Shown here: positions 49,501-59,100 of the stretch, one piece after another
How the letters are laid out: the number at the start of each line of letters is the position of its first letter
Position numbering within the stretch: position 1 is the first letter of the stretch
Origin: Antedon mediterranea
Lineage: Eukaryota; Echinodermata; Crinoidea; Comatulida; Antedonidae
Direction of reading: 5' to 3'
Length of the DNA: 64,000 bases
NCBI RefSeq assembly: GCF_964355755.1
Contig: NC_092680.1
Location: 5,183,001-5,247,000 of the forward strand
Notes under the pieces: generated by a model
Told to the model about the DNA's origin: nothing
Database searches by the model: none
What the model saw: only the letters and a program-made list of their open reading frames with translations
Program-made: the position numbers and the translations under genes

Positions 49501-52500
49501 AGTAGAAATTATCACATTTATTCTTGTTGCTAATGTTGTTTCTTTTGACATTTATAGTTACAATAATATTGACAAATGTAATACAAAGTACAGCCTGGGG
49601 TTAAAATGTGTTTTGGACAAGTCTTTTGAAGACTCTCCTGTTTCACCAGATTCCCATTGCTGTATCTCCACATATTATCTATTTCCGAAAGTATTATATG
49701 AATATTTGGTAATACAGCATCTCATTTATATCACATGTGGTGCCTGTATCATGTAATGTTAGGTTAAGGGTTAGGTTACTAGATACCTATGAAACACATG
49801 TGATGTTGTATTACCAAAATATTTCTATGATACTTCAGAAATATATACAGTACCAAGAATCAGTTTCTAGGTGACGATAATACCTTGGGTGTCTCATTTC
49901 GGAAGAGTTGACAATACAATATTATAATAATAATTGTTTCTCATATAAGTTCTGTATAACATTTGTTCATATACAAATATGAAAGGTTGGAAGTATAACA
50001 GAAAGTTAATTTAAGTATACGGCCCTATATGGCTCGAATACGGGCAGTGCACGTGTATATGACCTGTATATGACTCACACATATTCAATTCCTATGAGGA
50101 ATGTAGGGGAAAAAAGATTGTATTAATTGAAAAAATCAATTTGAAATAGCATTTTGCTGAATTATATTCTTAAAAAGGTTTTTTCAATTGTTTACATATA
50201 CATTACTATGCCATCAATTGATATCAAGAAGTTATTAAAACAAACAATTTAATGCATCTAATATCTGTTAAAAATTAATTATTTGTTGTTATTAAAACAA
50301 TGTTAAATTCAGTGGTCTCTCTAGGTCACAGATGCATGGCAGTTCCAAATCCATTCAAAATATTAATTTTAATCCTAAAAGACATATAGTGGATACTTTC
50401 TGGCAATTACATACATACATTATTAAGGTTCCATGGTAATAGGACTGTAGAGAGAACACTGACTTTCTTCAACATTTGCAATATTTGTGAGGGTGTTAAC
50501 AAATTCTAATTGTATTACTAATAATTTCTTACCTGAAACTCAAAACATTCCTAAAGTAAGGATAAGATAATTTTTTTTTAAATTGCAAAATAAGAAGAAA
50601 CTCAAAGAAAAAAAAACATTTCATCTGTATAAAATTTAGTTTACTATATTTCTTTACATTATTATTTACTACAAAAGTATACTTGATGTATAAAGTGTAT
50701 TTTTTAAAGTAGATGACATACCTGAGGTTCCTTTGCTATTTCATCCCCACTACTAAGATCATCATCTCCATCTTCGCTCTCATCGATTACGTCATCAGCT
50801 AAAAATAGAATTATTAGATATCCATTACAATTTATTCCACATTCAATGATTATTATACATTCATTAATTTCACTTATCAAGCTACTGTATTTTGTTAATT
50901 TGGTATTTAAATGATAGCGTTTTAAAATGTTGTTGTAATTGGAATTTATAATAATAATATAATAAAATCTTTATTTTAAAACGGAGGCTCGTTCACAACA
51001 AAATGTGTTCTTCCACAAGGCCATATGAAAGGAACAACTAAAGTATAACAACTATCATAATGATAAACATGAAAAAAAAAATTTTGAAAAAAAAAAAATT
51101 ATTTATGTTTATATTTTCCATTTCCATCCATATTTGAAAAATGAATTATTCACATAGAGAAAAAAAATTAATAATACCTGCTTGTACAAGATCAAGTTTA
51201 GGCATGGTGGGTGATTCTGGCAGTGAGAAGGGAACACAGCTTCTAATGGTTGGTACCGGAAGACGATTCCTTGGAAAGCACTTTCGCAGAATTACACTGA
51301 TTGAAGTGGTTAGACTTTCAAGGTCTTTTCCTGGTACATACACTAGTAAAGATATGTGAAAATAAATTAATTAAAAATACTCGTAAATGTTTATAAAAAA
51401 AGTGACTGACCAGTGCTACATGATACTGATACGTTTTGTAGTGCAAATTTTGCATCCAAAATGACACCTTAAGGCCAATTTACACAGGCGAGCGGTAACG
51501 GCAAATACAAATATAGAATCTATGTTATTCCTTATGACCATTTACACACAATGCAGAATGGACGGACAGTTTCCGCTCAGAATAGATACATATTGTACGT
51601 GGCACAAGCTACATGGTTTTCCGCTTACCATTACCACTCATCTGTGTAAATAGGCCTTTATAATAATATAATGAATATGAAATTGAAATGAAATCAAATT
51701 CATAACATACTTTCTGACATTTCCTTGGCAGCACTGTATAAAATCTTAATCCCATCTGCTTCAATGAACGCTTTACGACCAGTTTCTACAATAGAGTACA
51801 TTCCAATTAGAAAACTAATTTGGTATTAAGATATCTGTAATAATAGCCAATCAAAACACTATCAAATTTTGTTGGTTCCACGTTAAAATTTTGGCACCCT
51901 AAAAAGCCCATCCCACCTTTTTGGTTCTAAACTTCACTATATCAGGATTTTAGAATTCACAATGACAGAAATTCAATTAGATTCAGGACAGCTGAATCAC
52001 TCGTCACATTCAAACAACTCCTCAAATCCCACCTTTTTAATTTGTAGTCCCAACATTAATTAATTTTGTGCATTTTACATATTCTGTTTATTGTTCAACA
52101 CTTTAGAGGCACTGTGTATTTTGTGAAATATAAATTGAACATTATTATTATTTTGGAAATAAAAGAAATATGGTTTTGGAAAGGCTTCCCACCATATCAA
52201 GGCTGATATTTCTGAAAAGTTGATTTATTGTTTTCAATCTTTGGGTCATGAATACCCGCTCTACTCACTCAAGGCTGTGATATTTTTCAATGAGACTAGT
52301 AATCCTTTGCGTATAGTGATATGTCTGTTACGTGTATCTCCTTTATGCCACTCTGCATACGTTGATAGTAGTAAAGCCATTCCACCCTGACCAACGGCTC
52401 TAGCTGAATTACTCTCTAAAAAAATGTTGGGTGTATTTATTGCAATAAACATACATGTTGTTATTTAGTATTTGATTAATAAATAGCATATAACAAAAGG

Positions 52501-55500
52501 TCGTCCTGAAATCATATATGCAGCAAATACTTACTTGATTTTACCAAGTGACTAAGAGTATCAAGGGCATGTCTGTAAGATATAAATTATATTTCATGTC
52601 AATAAATAAATGTCTAAATACACTTCATGTCTCAAAAAAAAATGTTACTCTATCACATTACTGATACTGGGTCATATTTCTTAAAATATTACCCAGGGTT
52701 GCTTCACTGTTGCCAAAAGGTATAAATACGAATATATTATTTGGTATACATACATTTCATGACATGACAAAGCTCTGTCTACACTATCGAATTAGTTTGA
52801 AAAAAAATGTGATGTGCCGAAATGTGGTAGTGATATGATGTCATCGTGTCAATATATGGGCACATCACATTTTATTGTCGCATAAAGTTTGATAGTGTAG
52901 ATAGACAGAGCTTTATACATACTTCATAATATGATGTTGTTTTCTATTGCAGATGGTGATTATTTTCAACATAGTAGTGACAGCTCCTGACTTGCCAAGG
53001 TGTGAACAATTTACAGCTGCAAAAAATAAAATAACAATAATCCATAATCATATTCATCTTTAATAATGTACAATATAAAAAGCATTAATGACAATGTATA
53101 AATGACAATAACGAAAGTGATGGGGTTAATAATGATAACGATGCTACATTTCAGCCCCTGTCATTGAGTGCTGTTTGGTGGAATCTGTACAACATGAAGG
53201 AAGAAGAAAGTTGTTTATTGTGTCATCCACACCTGTGTGCAATTCAGGCCAGTAGGCTGCAAGCCGAAGATTATCCTTGGCAATATGGATAAATAGAATA
53301 GATAATGCTGATGAGAGTGAATATGATTATAAAGATGAGAGAGTGATGATGATGATAATGATGATGATAATGACATGTGCTTACCATTAGTGGTATATAC
53401 TTTGAGCACCAGTAAACAAGGTAGAAGTATTGAGAATGAGCTGGTGTGAGTTCTGACAATCCCCAAGGTGATGGATAAAGCTCCTGATAGTCTTGCTTTC
53501 ACACCAAACTTACGATCTAAAAACAGAACAGTCACAGTAAATGGAAAGCAACAATTATATAAATACTGTTTACAAAAACATAAAAAGAAAACATTTAACA
53601 AGTTTTTTGTACATCAAAGTTTTCGAAGTTTCTGAAGGTCACTACATTTCGTTAGCGTAAGGCCGAGATCCCTCCATAGCATTCCGAGAAGATTGGTTTT
53701 GTGATGACATTATAGACTGTTAATTAACTAAATTTAGTACTATTTTCAATGATAGAGAACTTAATGTGATGTTAGAGAGCTTTTGAATTACTACGACCTA
53801 GTACTTATGCATTTTGTGAGTTGGTTGGTAAGCTAGGCCTAGAATCAACCAAATTGATATCAAGGAATCAACAAGAGGAGGCACATCCCAATGTACCCAT
53901 ATGTGCACAAGTAACATGAAGTAGCTAGTTCTTAGATCATTGAAAATTGAAAGCTCCCGAATATTGTGGTATCATAGATTTGATCTCTTCCACATACCTT
54001 TTTCTTTACTATTATTAGGTTAAATAAAAAATTAAATAAAAACTTTTACCTTTTGGACCAATCTTTGCAAGGACTTGATGGAGTATCTTCATCAATTCAT
54101 CGTTTACTGGTTGTTGCTGGAATGTAGAACTGAGCATGCCCAGTAGGATCTGTGTTGCACCATGGGATACCAAGAGTGAAGCTCTTTTCCCAGAATGCAA
54201 GAGTTCCAGAAAACATTGCACAATATTTATGGACACGTGAGTGTCCTTTGAACTCTGAAATCAATAAAAAATAGCATAAAAGTTTTAAATTAAAACATGA
54301 TCATTATTTGGAAGTAAATATCAACTTTCCTTGACTTCAAAGCTACCTACACTATCAAACTTTATGTGAAAAAAAATGTGATGTGCTCATATATGGACAT
54401 GATGATGTCATATCACTACCATATTTGGGCATATCACTACCATATTTGGGCATATCACTACCATATTTTGGCATTCACTACCATATTTTTGTCAAACTAG
54501 TTTGATAGTGTATACAGAGCTTAAGTAAAAAAATCGTGGGTGATTTGTGACTGTTCTTAACATTACTTTGGAGAGAGTCACTTCTATGAACAAATTCTAG
54601 AGTAAAAAATAATATATACAATTGTCTCCAATTTGTAAACATAAAATAAAATACCTCTAAAGTTGCTAAAAGTATATGTAAACCATTTGTGGTCTTGGAC
54701 ACAACATCCTTTCTCACTTTTTCTGAAAGGAAAACATAAAGCAAAAGTTATTTTTACAAATAAAGTATGTACAGTCAACTCTCCCTTTGGGCCGGCCAAA
54801 TAAGTCTGGTTTTCCGGAAAGTCTGGTATTCGGAATGTGTTTTTAATGGTAAAAATAAATTTGGGACCTTTTGGTCCTCAAAAAAAGTCTGGTATTGGGA
54901 GAGTTTCTGGTTTTCAGAGAGTCCGGTATTGGGAGAGTTGACTGTAATATATATTGGGTATATTATAATCATAGCACAAATCTTAACCTTATAGATTCGG
55001 CACATAGCCTTAAGTTTCGCAAACTCAATACACAATTAGGTTTTTGGCCATTTTCAACCTGTGTCTCTTTTGATAATTGGCATACAGCCTTTATGTACGA
55101 TACGATACGATAAAACTTTATTGTCACAACGGCAAAAATATACAGTTATGAGATATGGTTCCTTAGGTACACTCGAGTTAGTATGAATACAACATAAATT
55201 ACAAGACTAAAATAAATAATAAACAGAGAAATGTAACAGAAACATGAGTAATAAGCGGACTAGCGTTTGAAATCTCTATTATACAACCTGATAGCTGATG
55301 GAATATATGTGTTTATAGACTGTTTGTTTTGACTTTGGGGTGTTCAATATATCACAAGTACATAATATAATTCAGTGAGAGGCTTTAACTAGCGAATAGT
55401 AGACATACTATTTCACTGTTTTCAGGCACCGGAAATTTCCCATCATATTTCCTATCCCATCACCTCACCTTGATCTCTTATGAGAGCTTGTAGCCGTGAT

Positions 55501-57544
55501 GTCAGGTAGCGTATTTGTTCAACATCTTCAGAACTTTGTGTATTCAGCTTCTCTAGAGTCTGGAGCATCCCACATGCTCTGGCACTGAAAAAGTTATCAA
55601 TAGTTTTTTTATTAATTATTATATTTTGTTATATAGAATTTAAATTTGTAAAATAGTTAAATCCCCCTTCCCTACGTTTTTTAGATCTAATTTAAGATCA
55701 CAAACTATATTTAATGTAAAAATAATACTATATGGTCCTATTGCGATAACTTTTTTCGTCTTTAAACGGTTAAAAATGTGAAAAATATGTCGATTCTAAT
55801 AATTATAGCGGCCTGCTATAAATCCCAAAATGCATTGCACGCGGATTGATATTTTTGTTTTTCACCTGTAATTCGCCCACTTTTCGATCGATCGTGAGGC
55901 CAAAACAAATGGAAGACTCCTAACTTTTCAGCGAAAATACCGGGTTTTCCCCAATTTGTATCAACGGAGTCTGGCAAAAATAGAAAGACAATTAATGCAG
56001 CAACTATACGTCAGGCTAGGTATATAGCTAGTGTACGATGTTCGTACGTTACCGATGTTTACCAGCTAGGCCTACAAAACTAAGCCTAGCTAGGTTAGGC
56101 CTAAGACCGTCCACGAGAGCTCGATCGCCGCGAGCTACTTTAAATAGGTAGTGCATTGTTTCTCACTTTTTATCATAATTTACCATAAAACGTACATTTA
56201 AGACAAGGAATGACATGGTTTAATGTTTTTAAAGTGATATATGTATTATTTTCCAAAAAACGTCCAAAATTGCCGGGAAGGGGTCTTTAATGTAACCTGA
56301 ATGTTGGTACAATAGAACCCCTTCTTTGTAACACCCGTATTATTAAGGCGACACATTGAAACAACACATGACATGAAAAGTGAGGGCGTGTGGCTCAGCG
56401 TGAGATTGAGGTGCGAATCCAACTCTTGCCGCATTGCTTGTATCCTTAGGCAAGACACTTTACTTATATTTGCTTTTTCTCCGCTCAGGTGTACAAATGG
56501 GTACCCGGTTTAGATCAAGACACAACTTTGCACTGATTATATGGGAGAATGTTTCCATACGCGTTTGATCCCAAATGACTGGGGTAATAATGTTCACAAC
56601 ATCAAGCGCTATATAAATCCAGGATGTATTATATTATATCTAGGATATTATGACACAATGAAATGAATGAGGGGCAATGAAATGAATGATGGGGCAATAA
56701 AAATGTCACTACGGCCAATGCCTATTCATGGGACACCCCTATTAAAGGGACACTTTGTTGGGTCCTCAGTGTGTCCCCTTAATAGCGTTCTATTTGTATT
56801 CAAATAAAAGAATCAGTTTATTATCAACCTTTCCTTTTGCTTTATGTAAACAATATATGAGTAGTTAATTAAAACCAACAGAAGATAATTTCAGACATTT
56901 TGCATGTTAATGTTAGTTGTTACTGTCTAGAATGGAAAGTTGAAATATCAAACTAATAATAATATGCACTAGGCCTACATGTCAGAATGTCTTGATTGTG
57001 CAGGCTTATGCCAATACACAAAAACATACATAATAGGAATACATACATAATGATTGGCTGCACTATATGTGAATTGCTGTAATAATCACATTATTATAAC
57101 ACAAGAATGTACATACTTAATGTCTAGTAGTACTATTGAACAAAATACAACTCAAGAAAATTAGACAAAAGATAGTAATTCTAAAAATAGATATTACTGT
57201 ATGATCAAGCCATAACATTAAAGCAGGGAGATGTCATCTCCTTCAAAGAAGTAGAACGCAATTTGAATCAACATTGCTTTTCCCTTTTTTCTTTACATTT
57301 TTAAAATTCATACCAAAGAAATTCTAAATAAAAAGTGTAACTTCTCCATACTAAACTCAAGAGTAAAAGACTCAAATATCTTTTCAATAAAACAAATAAT
57401 CTTCTAATTCTTAAAGAAATATAAAACATACTCAAACCCTGCAACTCTTTCAAAAACCTTCAGTAAAAGTCCTTTCTTTTTCACAACTTTTTTCAATTTT
57501 CTACGACGGCGCCGAACAGTTTTCAGCGGCTTAGTTCGATCCAT
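37357..57544 (-). CDS. AGTPBP1: Cytosolic carboxypeptidase 1 (tubulin deglutamylase), 26 coding exons
   Basis: Twenty-six exons on the - strand join without a phase break and give 3933 bases, 1310 residues (human CCP1 is about 1226). From 5' to 3' they are grouped in the entries that follow. The product matches CCP1 along its length: helical-repeat N-terminus, acidic linker, the CCP N-domain ([32 protein letters not shown]), then an M14 carboxypeptidase with HPGE and [13 protein letters not shown] zinc ligands and the catalytic glutamate in YTMEST. Known family members shorten polyglutamate side chains on tubulin and other proteins in the cytosol; loss in mouse gives Purkinje-cell degeneration. 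The ATG at 57544 has A at -3 and G at +4. Confidence 0.96.
37825..38044. mobile_element. MITE with CCCCGGGAG ends
   Basis: TTGTATGACCCACTATACGAA plus CCCCGGGAGGT at the left and ACCTCTCCCGGGGTTGTATG plus ATGGGTCATACAA at the right. The interior has GTGTGTCATGG and inverse copies. It lies in the last CCP1 intron. Confidence 0.75.
38113..43330 (-). CDS. AGTPBP1: CCP1 exons 20-25: M14 carboxypeptidase catalytic domain
   Basis: Exons 43174-43330, 40546-40726, 39908-40037, 39401-39535, 38643-38819 and 38113-38267. Zinc ligands are H and E of RVHPGES (exon 21) and H of [14 protein letters not shown] (exon 23). Exon 22 holds GEDLNRRW, with the substrate-binding region [14 protein letters not shown]. 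Exon 24 has [11 protein letters not shown] and the catalytic glutamate in [10 protein letters not shown]. Exon 25 reads [18 protein letters not shown]. No key residue is missing, so the enzyme should be active. Confidence 0.97.
39697..39897 (-). repeat. Dispersed repeat F, copy 1
   Basis: CAGTGGTGTAACGTAGAGAC, AGGAACCCTAAGTGG, TAATGCCTGTTTTTTCC, GGGCACTGCTCAGAGGCC, GCCAGTGAGTGCTCATAACC. An inverted copy is at 59859. It ends about ten bases from the donor of CCP1 exon 22 (donor at 39907). Confidence 0.85.
40382..40475. repeat. Family D element, partial
   Basis: AATCCCTCCTTTGGGACACC, CTATTCAGGAAACACTTC and ATTTAGAGGTATGTAGGTTCT. It lies in a CCP1 intron. Confidence 0.55.
42405..42682 (-). mobile_element. 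tRNA-headed SINE of a second family
   Basis: On the - strand it begins GAGTGAGTTGCCGAGCGGTT and has GGGGTTCGAGGCTCACTCAC, a tRNA-like head (Leu/Ser type) with paired ends. The body contains GTGCACTTTAAAGAACC and the tail TTTCAATTCAATCAATC. It lies in the intron between CCP1 exons 20 and 21, in the sense orientation. Confidence 0.65.
42827..43100. repeat. 137-base tandem duplication in CCP1 intron
   Basis: AAATCTGTATGTA, AAAGTTCCATTCCTGAGGGA and GCATGTGGA recur with period 137 at about 85-90 per cent identity by eye. Confidence 0.85.
43428..43804. repeat. Tandem copies of the end of CCP1 exon 19
   Basis: Six copies of a unit of about 67 bases; the one nearest 43804 is the real exon end. Each of the other five, on the - strand, repeats the codons for [15 protein letters not shown] (S where the exon has T) and a CAG/GT splice donor (gtatgt in four, gtagat in the farthest). 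They begin at about 43428, 43492, 43559, 43626 and 43693. Confidence 0.95.
43759..43991 (-). CDS. AGTPBP1: CCP1 exon 19: end of N-domain (YHYPYTY motif)
   Basis: A 233-base exon, phase 1 in and 0 out. It includes [19 protein letters not shown] and the CCP signature [15 protein letters not shown], then CAG/gtatgt. The last 47 or so bases and the start of the intron are repeated five more times in the intron that follows (43428-43757). Confidence 0.96.
44426..45875 (-). CDS. AGTPBP1: CCP1 exons 16-18: CCP N-domain, first part
   Basis: Exons 45741-45875, 45392-45467 and 44426-44582. They read [27 protein letters not shown], then [18 protein letters not shown] and [18 protein letters not shown], nearly the same as vertebrate CCP1. 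This beta-rich N-domain is specific to the M14D (CCP) subfamily. Confidence 0.95.
44655..45264. repeat. Family D element interrupted by a LINE end
   Basis: ATTAAGAGGACACCTTGGGGACC and TCCCCTTAATAGAGGTGTGCC stand to the left of the LINE remnant; TTCCCTTAGCAGTGTCCC and AAAGGTTCTACTGT stand to the right. Confidence 0.6.
44825..45228 (+). pseudogene. LINE 3' end with (TTGAA)n tail
   Basis: The ORF reads [20 protein letters not shown], then [16 protein letters not shown], the C-terminal extension of LINE ORF2 proteins. It ends at 45112, followed by a short 3' UTR, an AATAAA near 45183, and five TTGAA units at about 45199-45223. It lies in a CCP1 intron, antisense to it, and splits a family D palindrome. 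Confidence 0.8.
46549..47243 (-). CDS. AGTPBP1: CCP1 exon 15: long disordered linker
   Basis: A 695-base exon, phase 0 in and 2 out. The middle is low-complexity, rich in Ser, Lys and Thr ([17 protein letters not shown]) and probably disordered. The end returns to the conserved CCP1 sequence before the catalytic half: [14 protein letters not shown], then [12 protein letters not shown], matching human DPDLYIEIVKNTKSV and YPDYFGHIPPPF. Confidence 0.92.
47443..50798 (-). CDS. AGTPBP1: CCP1 exons 11-14: acidic and cysteine-bearing linker
   Basis: Exons 50722-50798, 49394-49492, 47958-48056 and 47443-47535, in phase with their neighbours. Exon 11 is acidic ([13 protein letters not shown]), like human VDDVVDESDD. 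Exon 12 has CLCKDC and exon 13 CPLYMC, six cysteines in about 60 residues, not obviously shared with human CCP1. Exon 13 ends [13 protein letters not shown], comparable with human YEHLFPELVDDF. Exon 14 ([17 protein letters not shown]) has the least certain donor (TAT/gtacat), chosen because it keeps phase 0. Confidence 0.78.
48557..48716. mobile_element. Family B MITE with three ATATGGTAG units
   Basis: It holds three successive copies of the AATATGGTAGTGATATTCCC-like unit, one or two more than other copies; the right end is lost after CACATTTTTTAAGC. Confidence 0.78.
49019..49188. mobile_element. Family B MITE in CCP1 intron
   Basis: AAAGCTCTGCCTACTATATC at the left and a diverged inverse at the right. 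It lies between exons 12 and 13. Confidence 0.78.
51178..55584 (-). CDS. AGTPBP1: CCP1 exons 2-10: N-terminal helical-repeat region
   Basis: Exons 55469-55584, 54655-54722, 54050-54254, 53385-53516, 52923-53016, 52535-52572, 52269-52415, 51711-51785 and 51178-51342. The leucine-rich helices match the armadillo-like N-terminus of vertebrate CCP1: [62 protein letters not shown] and [16 protein letters not shown]. This part is thought to serve in binding rather than catalysis. Exon 8 has three tandem AG candidates; only the first (tttttttag) keeps frame. Family B palindromes sit in the introns after exons 3, 4 and 6, the last 7 bases from the donor. Confidence 0.9.
51472..51660. mobile_element. 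MITE with TTTACACAG inverted ends
   Basis: TAAGGCCAATTTACACAGGC at the left and CTGTGTAAATAGGCCTTTA at the right pair with two mismatches; inner arms GCGGTAACGG and CCATTACC also pair. Confidence 0.7.
51940..52157 (+). pseudogene. LINE 3' end fragment with ATT tail
   Basis: The + strand reads [20 protein letters not shown] then SHLFNL and a stop, the usual C-terminus of a LINE polyprotein, followed by GGCACTGTG, AATATAAATTGAACATTATTATTA. It is a 5'-truncated copy in the CCP1 intron between exons 8 and 9. Confidence 0.7.
52768..52915. mobile_element. Family B MITE beside a CCP1 splice donor
   Basis: Both ends present. On the gene strand it begins 7 bases into the intron after exon 6 (donor at 52922), leaving only gtatgt intact. 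Confidence 0.85.
53300..53372. repeat. GAT/ATG microsatellite next to CCP1 exon 5
   Basis: Imperfect GATGATGATAATGATGATG tract ending 13 bases from the exon 5 boundary, on the intron side of the donor. Confidence 0.8.
54338..54523. mobile_element. Family B MITE with extra internal units
   Basis: Ends present. Four successive ATCACTACCATATTTGGGCAT-like units are visible, on the opposite arm from the expansion at 48557. It lies in the intron after CCP1 exon 3. Confidence 0.83.
54770..54947. mobile_element. MITE with TA-flanked CAGTCAACTCTCCC ends
   Basis: ACAGTCAACTCTCCC and its exact inverse GGGAGAGTTGACTGT, flanked by TA on each side, enclose 178 bases with repeated AGTCTGGTATT. TA flanks and CAGT ends suggest a Tc1/mariner or pogo-type parent (inference). 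It lies just upstream of CCP1 exon 3. Confidence 0.8.
55087..55260 (-). mobile_element. Retroposon 3' end with (TATCG)n tail
   Basis: Three ACGAT units precede AAAACTTTATTGTCACAA. On the - strand this is TTGTGACAATAAAGTTTT then (ATCGT)n, a poly-A-signal-like end with a short tandem tail typical of LINE or SINE 3' ends. A similar end (CAATAAAGTTTATCG repeated) is seen on the + strand at 13830-13853. The 5' limit is not clear. Confidence 0.45.
55657..56295. mobile_element. CpG-rich non-autonomous element in CCP1 intron 1
   Basis: AATCCCCCTTCCCTACGTTTT at the left and AAAAAACGTCC, CGGGAAGGGGTCTTTAA at the right are imperfect inverted ends. The interior is richer in CpG than its surroundings (CGATCGATCG, TCGATCGCCGCGAG) and has three TAGGCC words. 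No ORF. Confidence 0.5.
56308..56795. repeat. Family D element interrupted by a SINE
   Basis: AATAGAACCCCTTCTTTGTAAC at the left and CCCCTTAATAGCGTTCTATTT at the right are inverted ends; the SINE at 56379-56650 sits between them. Confidence 0.65.
56379..56650 (+). mobile_element. tRNA-derived SINE, copy 1
   Basis: The head has an A-box-like TGGCTCAGCGTG and B-box-like GTGCGAATCC. The body has GCAAGACACTTTA, ACAAATGGGTACCCGG and the end AAGCGCTATATAAATCC. Copy 2 at 61383 shares all of these. It interrupts a family D palindrome in CCP1 intron 1. Confidence 0.75.
57432..57544 (-). CDS. AGTPBP1: CCP1 exon 1: start codon and basic N-terminus
   Basis: A 113-base coding part beginning [10 protein letters not shown] followed by [15 protein letters not shown], then a donor at TTTGA/gtatgt in phase 2. 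The strongly basic stretch could act as a nuclear-localisation or microtubule-binding patch (inference). The frame stays open upstream to an acceptor-like ttttatgcag near 57637, so the protein could begin in an upstream exon (see 60623-60694). Confidence 0.8.
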
Positions 57545-58289
57545 ATTATATCCAACTAGGTAACAGGAAGCATCCAAATTTATACACAATATTAAATGGA
57601 ATAATCTAAGGGCCTGACTATTTCTGCTGCATAAAAAAAAACCGGATAAAATCGGTGTGAATAAATTAACTCTATTTTCTTGGGAGCAGAAACAGGACAA
57701 ATTTGTGGTAACCGGTTAAAAGGCAGCGCAAAATAACTGGTTAAAAACACCCATTCAATTCGGTGTTAGAACGCTGTAAGCCTAGTCTAGTAACCAACAA
57801 CTGTTCTTGAATAAACGTTTACAGGTTTCAAAGCTCGTATATCAGTAGAAGAACAATGTAACTGTAAATGAAACCTATTTCCTCTATCGTTGATTTGTAA
57901 ACACTATTCTAACTAAACAAGATAAATACTTTGGTTGCCATGCATTGATTGTGTTACTAGGATGACATCTTCATTAACTGTAGATTAGCATCATTTCACC
58001 ATTAATAGGATTTTAATGAATTTTCAATGAATCAGTTTACATAGTTACCCCTATCAATTTTTTTCTTAGGAGCTACTTAATATGTTTCTTTTTACTATTA
58101 ATATTATTATTTTCATTATAATTTCTCTTATTAACTTTTTCCTCTCTCTCATACAAAATGTCCTTACAATACAAAAAAGGGCAACTACAGTAACAAAAAG
58201 CACATTTTGTTGTCCTTGAGTATGGCTCAATTGGCATGTCTATTGTTAGTTTTAACAATACCACCATTGGGTAATCATCAGGAATAGTC

Positions 58290-58530
58290 CTGAACAGGGA
58301 GATGAGCGCCCCTGCCCACCAATGAGTTTCGGGATCCCGTCAGGGTCCCTACCAAGGGTTACAGGTCCCAGGTTTTTAGTTGTTTTTAAAATTAATTAGT
58401 GTTCCATGACCTTCTCATCAAAATTAACGTATCTCGTTGTTGTACTATGTCAACATAATGTCAATGACGGCGAAATGTCCCCAATAATGAGGATAGCCAT
58501 GCAAACAAGTAATAAGTAAGTAACCATACA
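58290..58530 (-). repeat. Dispersed repeat E, copy 2 (inverted)
   Basis: Reverse complement of the element at 20290-20545 with high identity, for example GGGTTACAGGTCCCAGGTTT and TTAGTGTTCCATGACCTTCT. Confidence 0.85.
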
Positions 58531-58996
58531 TTTCACATACTTATTTTGAAACTAGTAAGAGATCATGTCAAAATTACTGAAACAATGTATGCAATGGTAT
58601 GATATAAAAAATACATTAGTTAGTCAAAATTCTTCTTCGATACAAATTTTTCTTTAAAAAACTCTAGCTAACCTAAATAATTGCATAAATGGGTTTAAAT
58701 TAAAGTAAACAACTGCAATACAAACAAATTGACATGATTATCCAATTCATTGTTATGAATGTGCATTTATTTTACTATAACAGATCAATAGTACATTATC
58801 ATTTGTCTTGTAATGAGATGGATACAATACAGGATTAAGGAACAAATAGAATGTTTACCTATACTAGGTCAGTTAAATATTGATTATTTACAAACCACAG
58901 TTTAGTACACTGACAGACAAACTTACAAAATCTACAGTATGCTAACTGAGCAATGAAAGAAATGCAATATCTATTTTAAGCCCTGTTTCTATTGCC

Positions 58997-59100
58997 TAAA
59001 GCGTGATTCTCAATAGACGTAGATGCAACGTTACATATTGATGTAAAGTGCCATAGGCTTGAACATAATTTTGGTGCCACAAGTGGGAACCGACGTCGTA
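58997..59100. mobile_element. Family A MITE, shortened
   Basis: TAAAGCGTGATTCTCAATAG at the left and CACAAGTGGGAACC at the right, with a worn interior. Confidence 0.55.
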
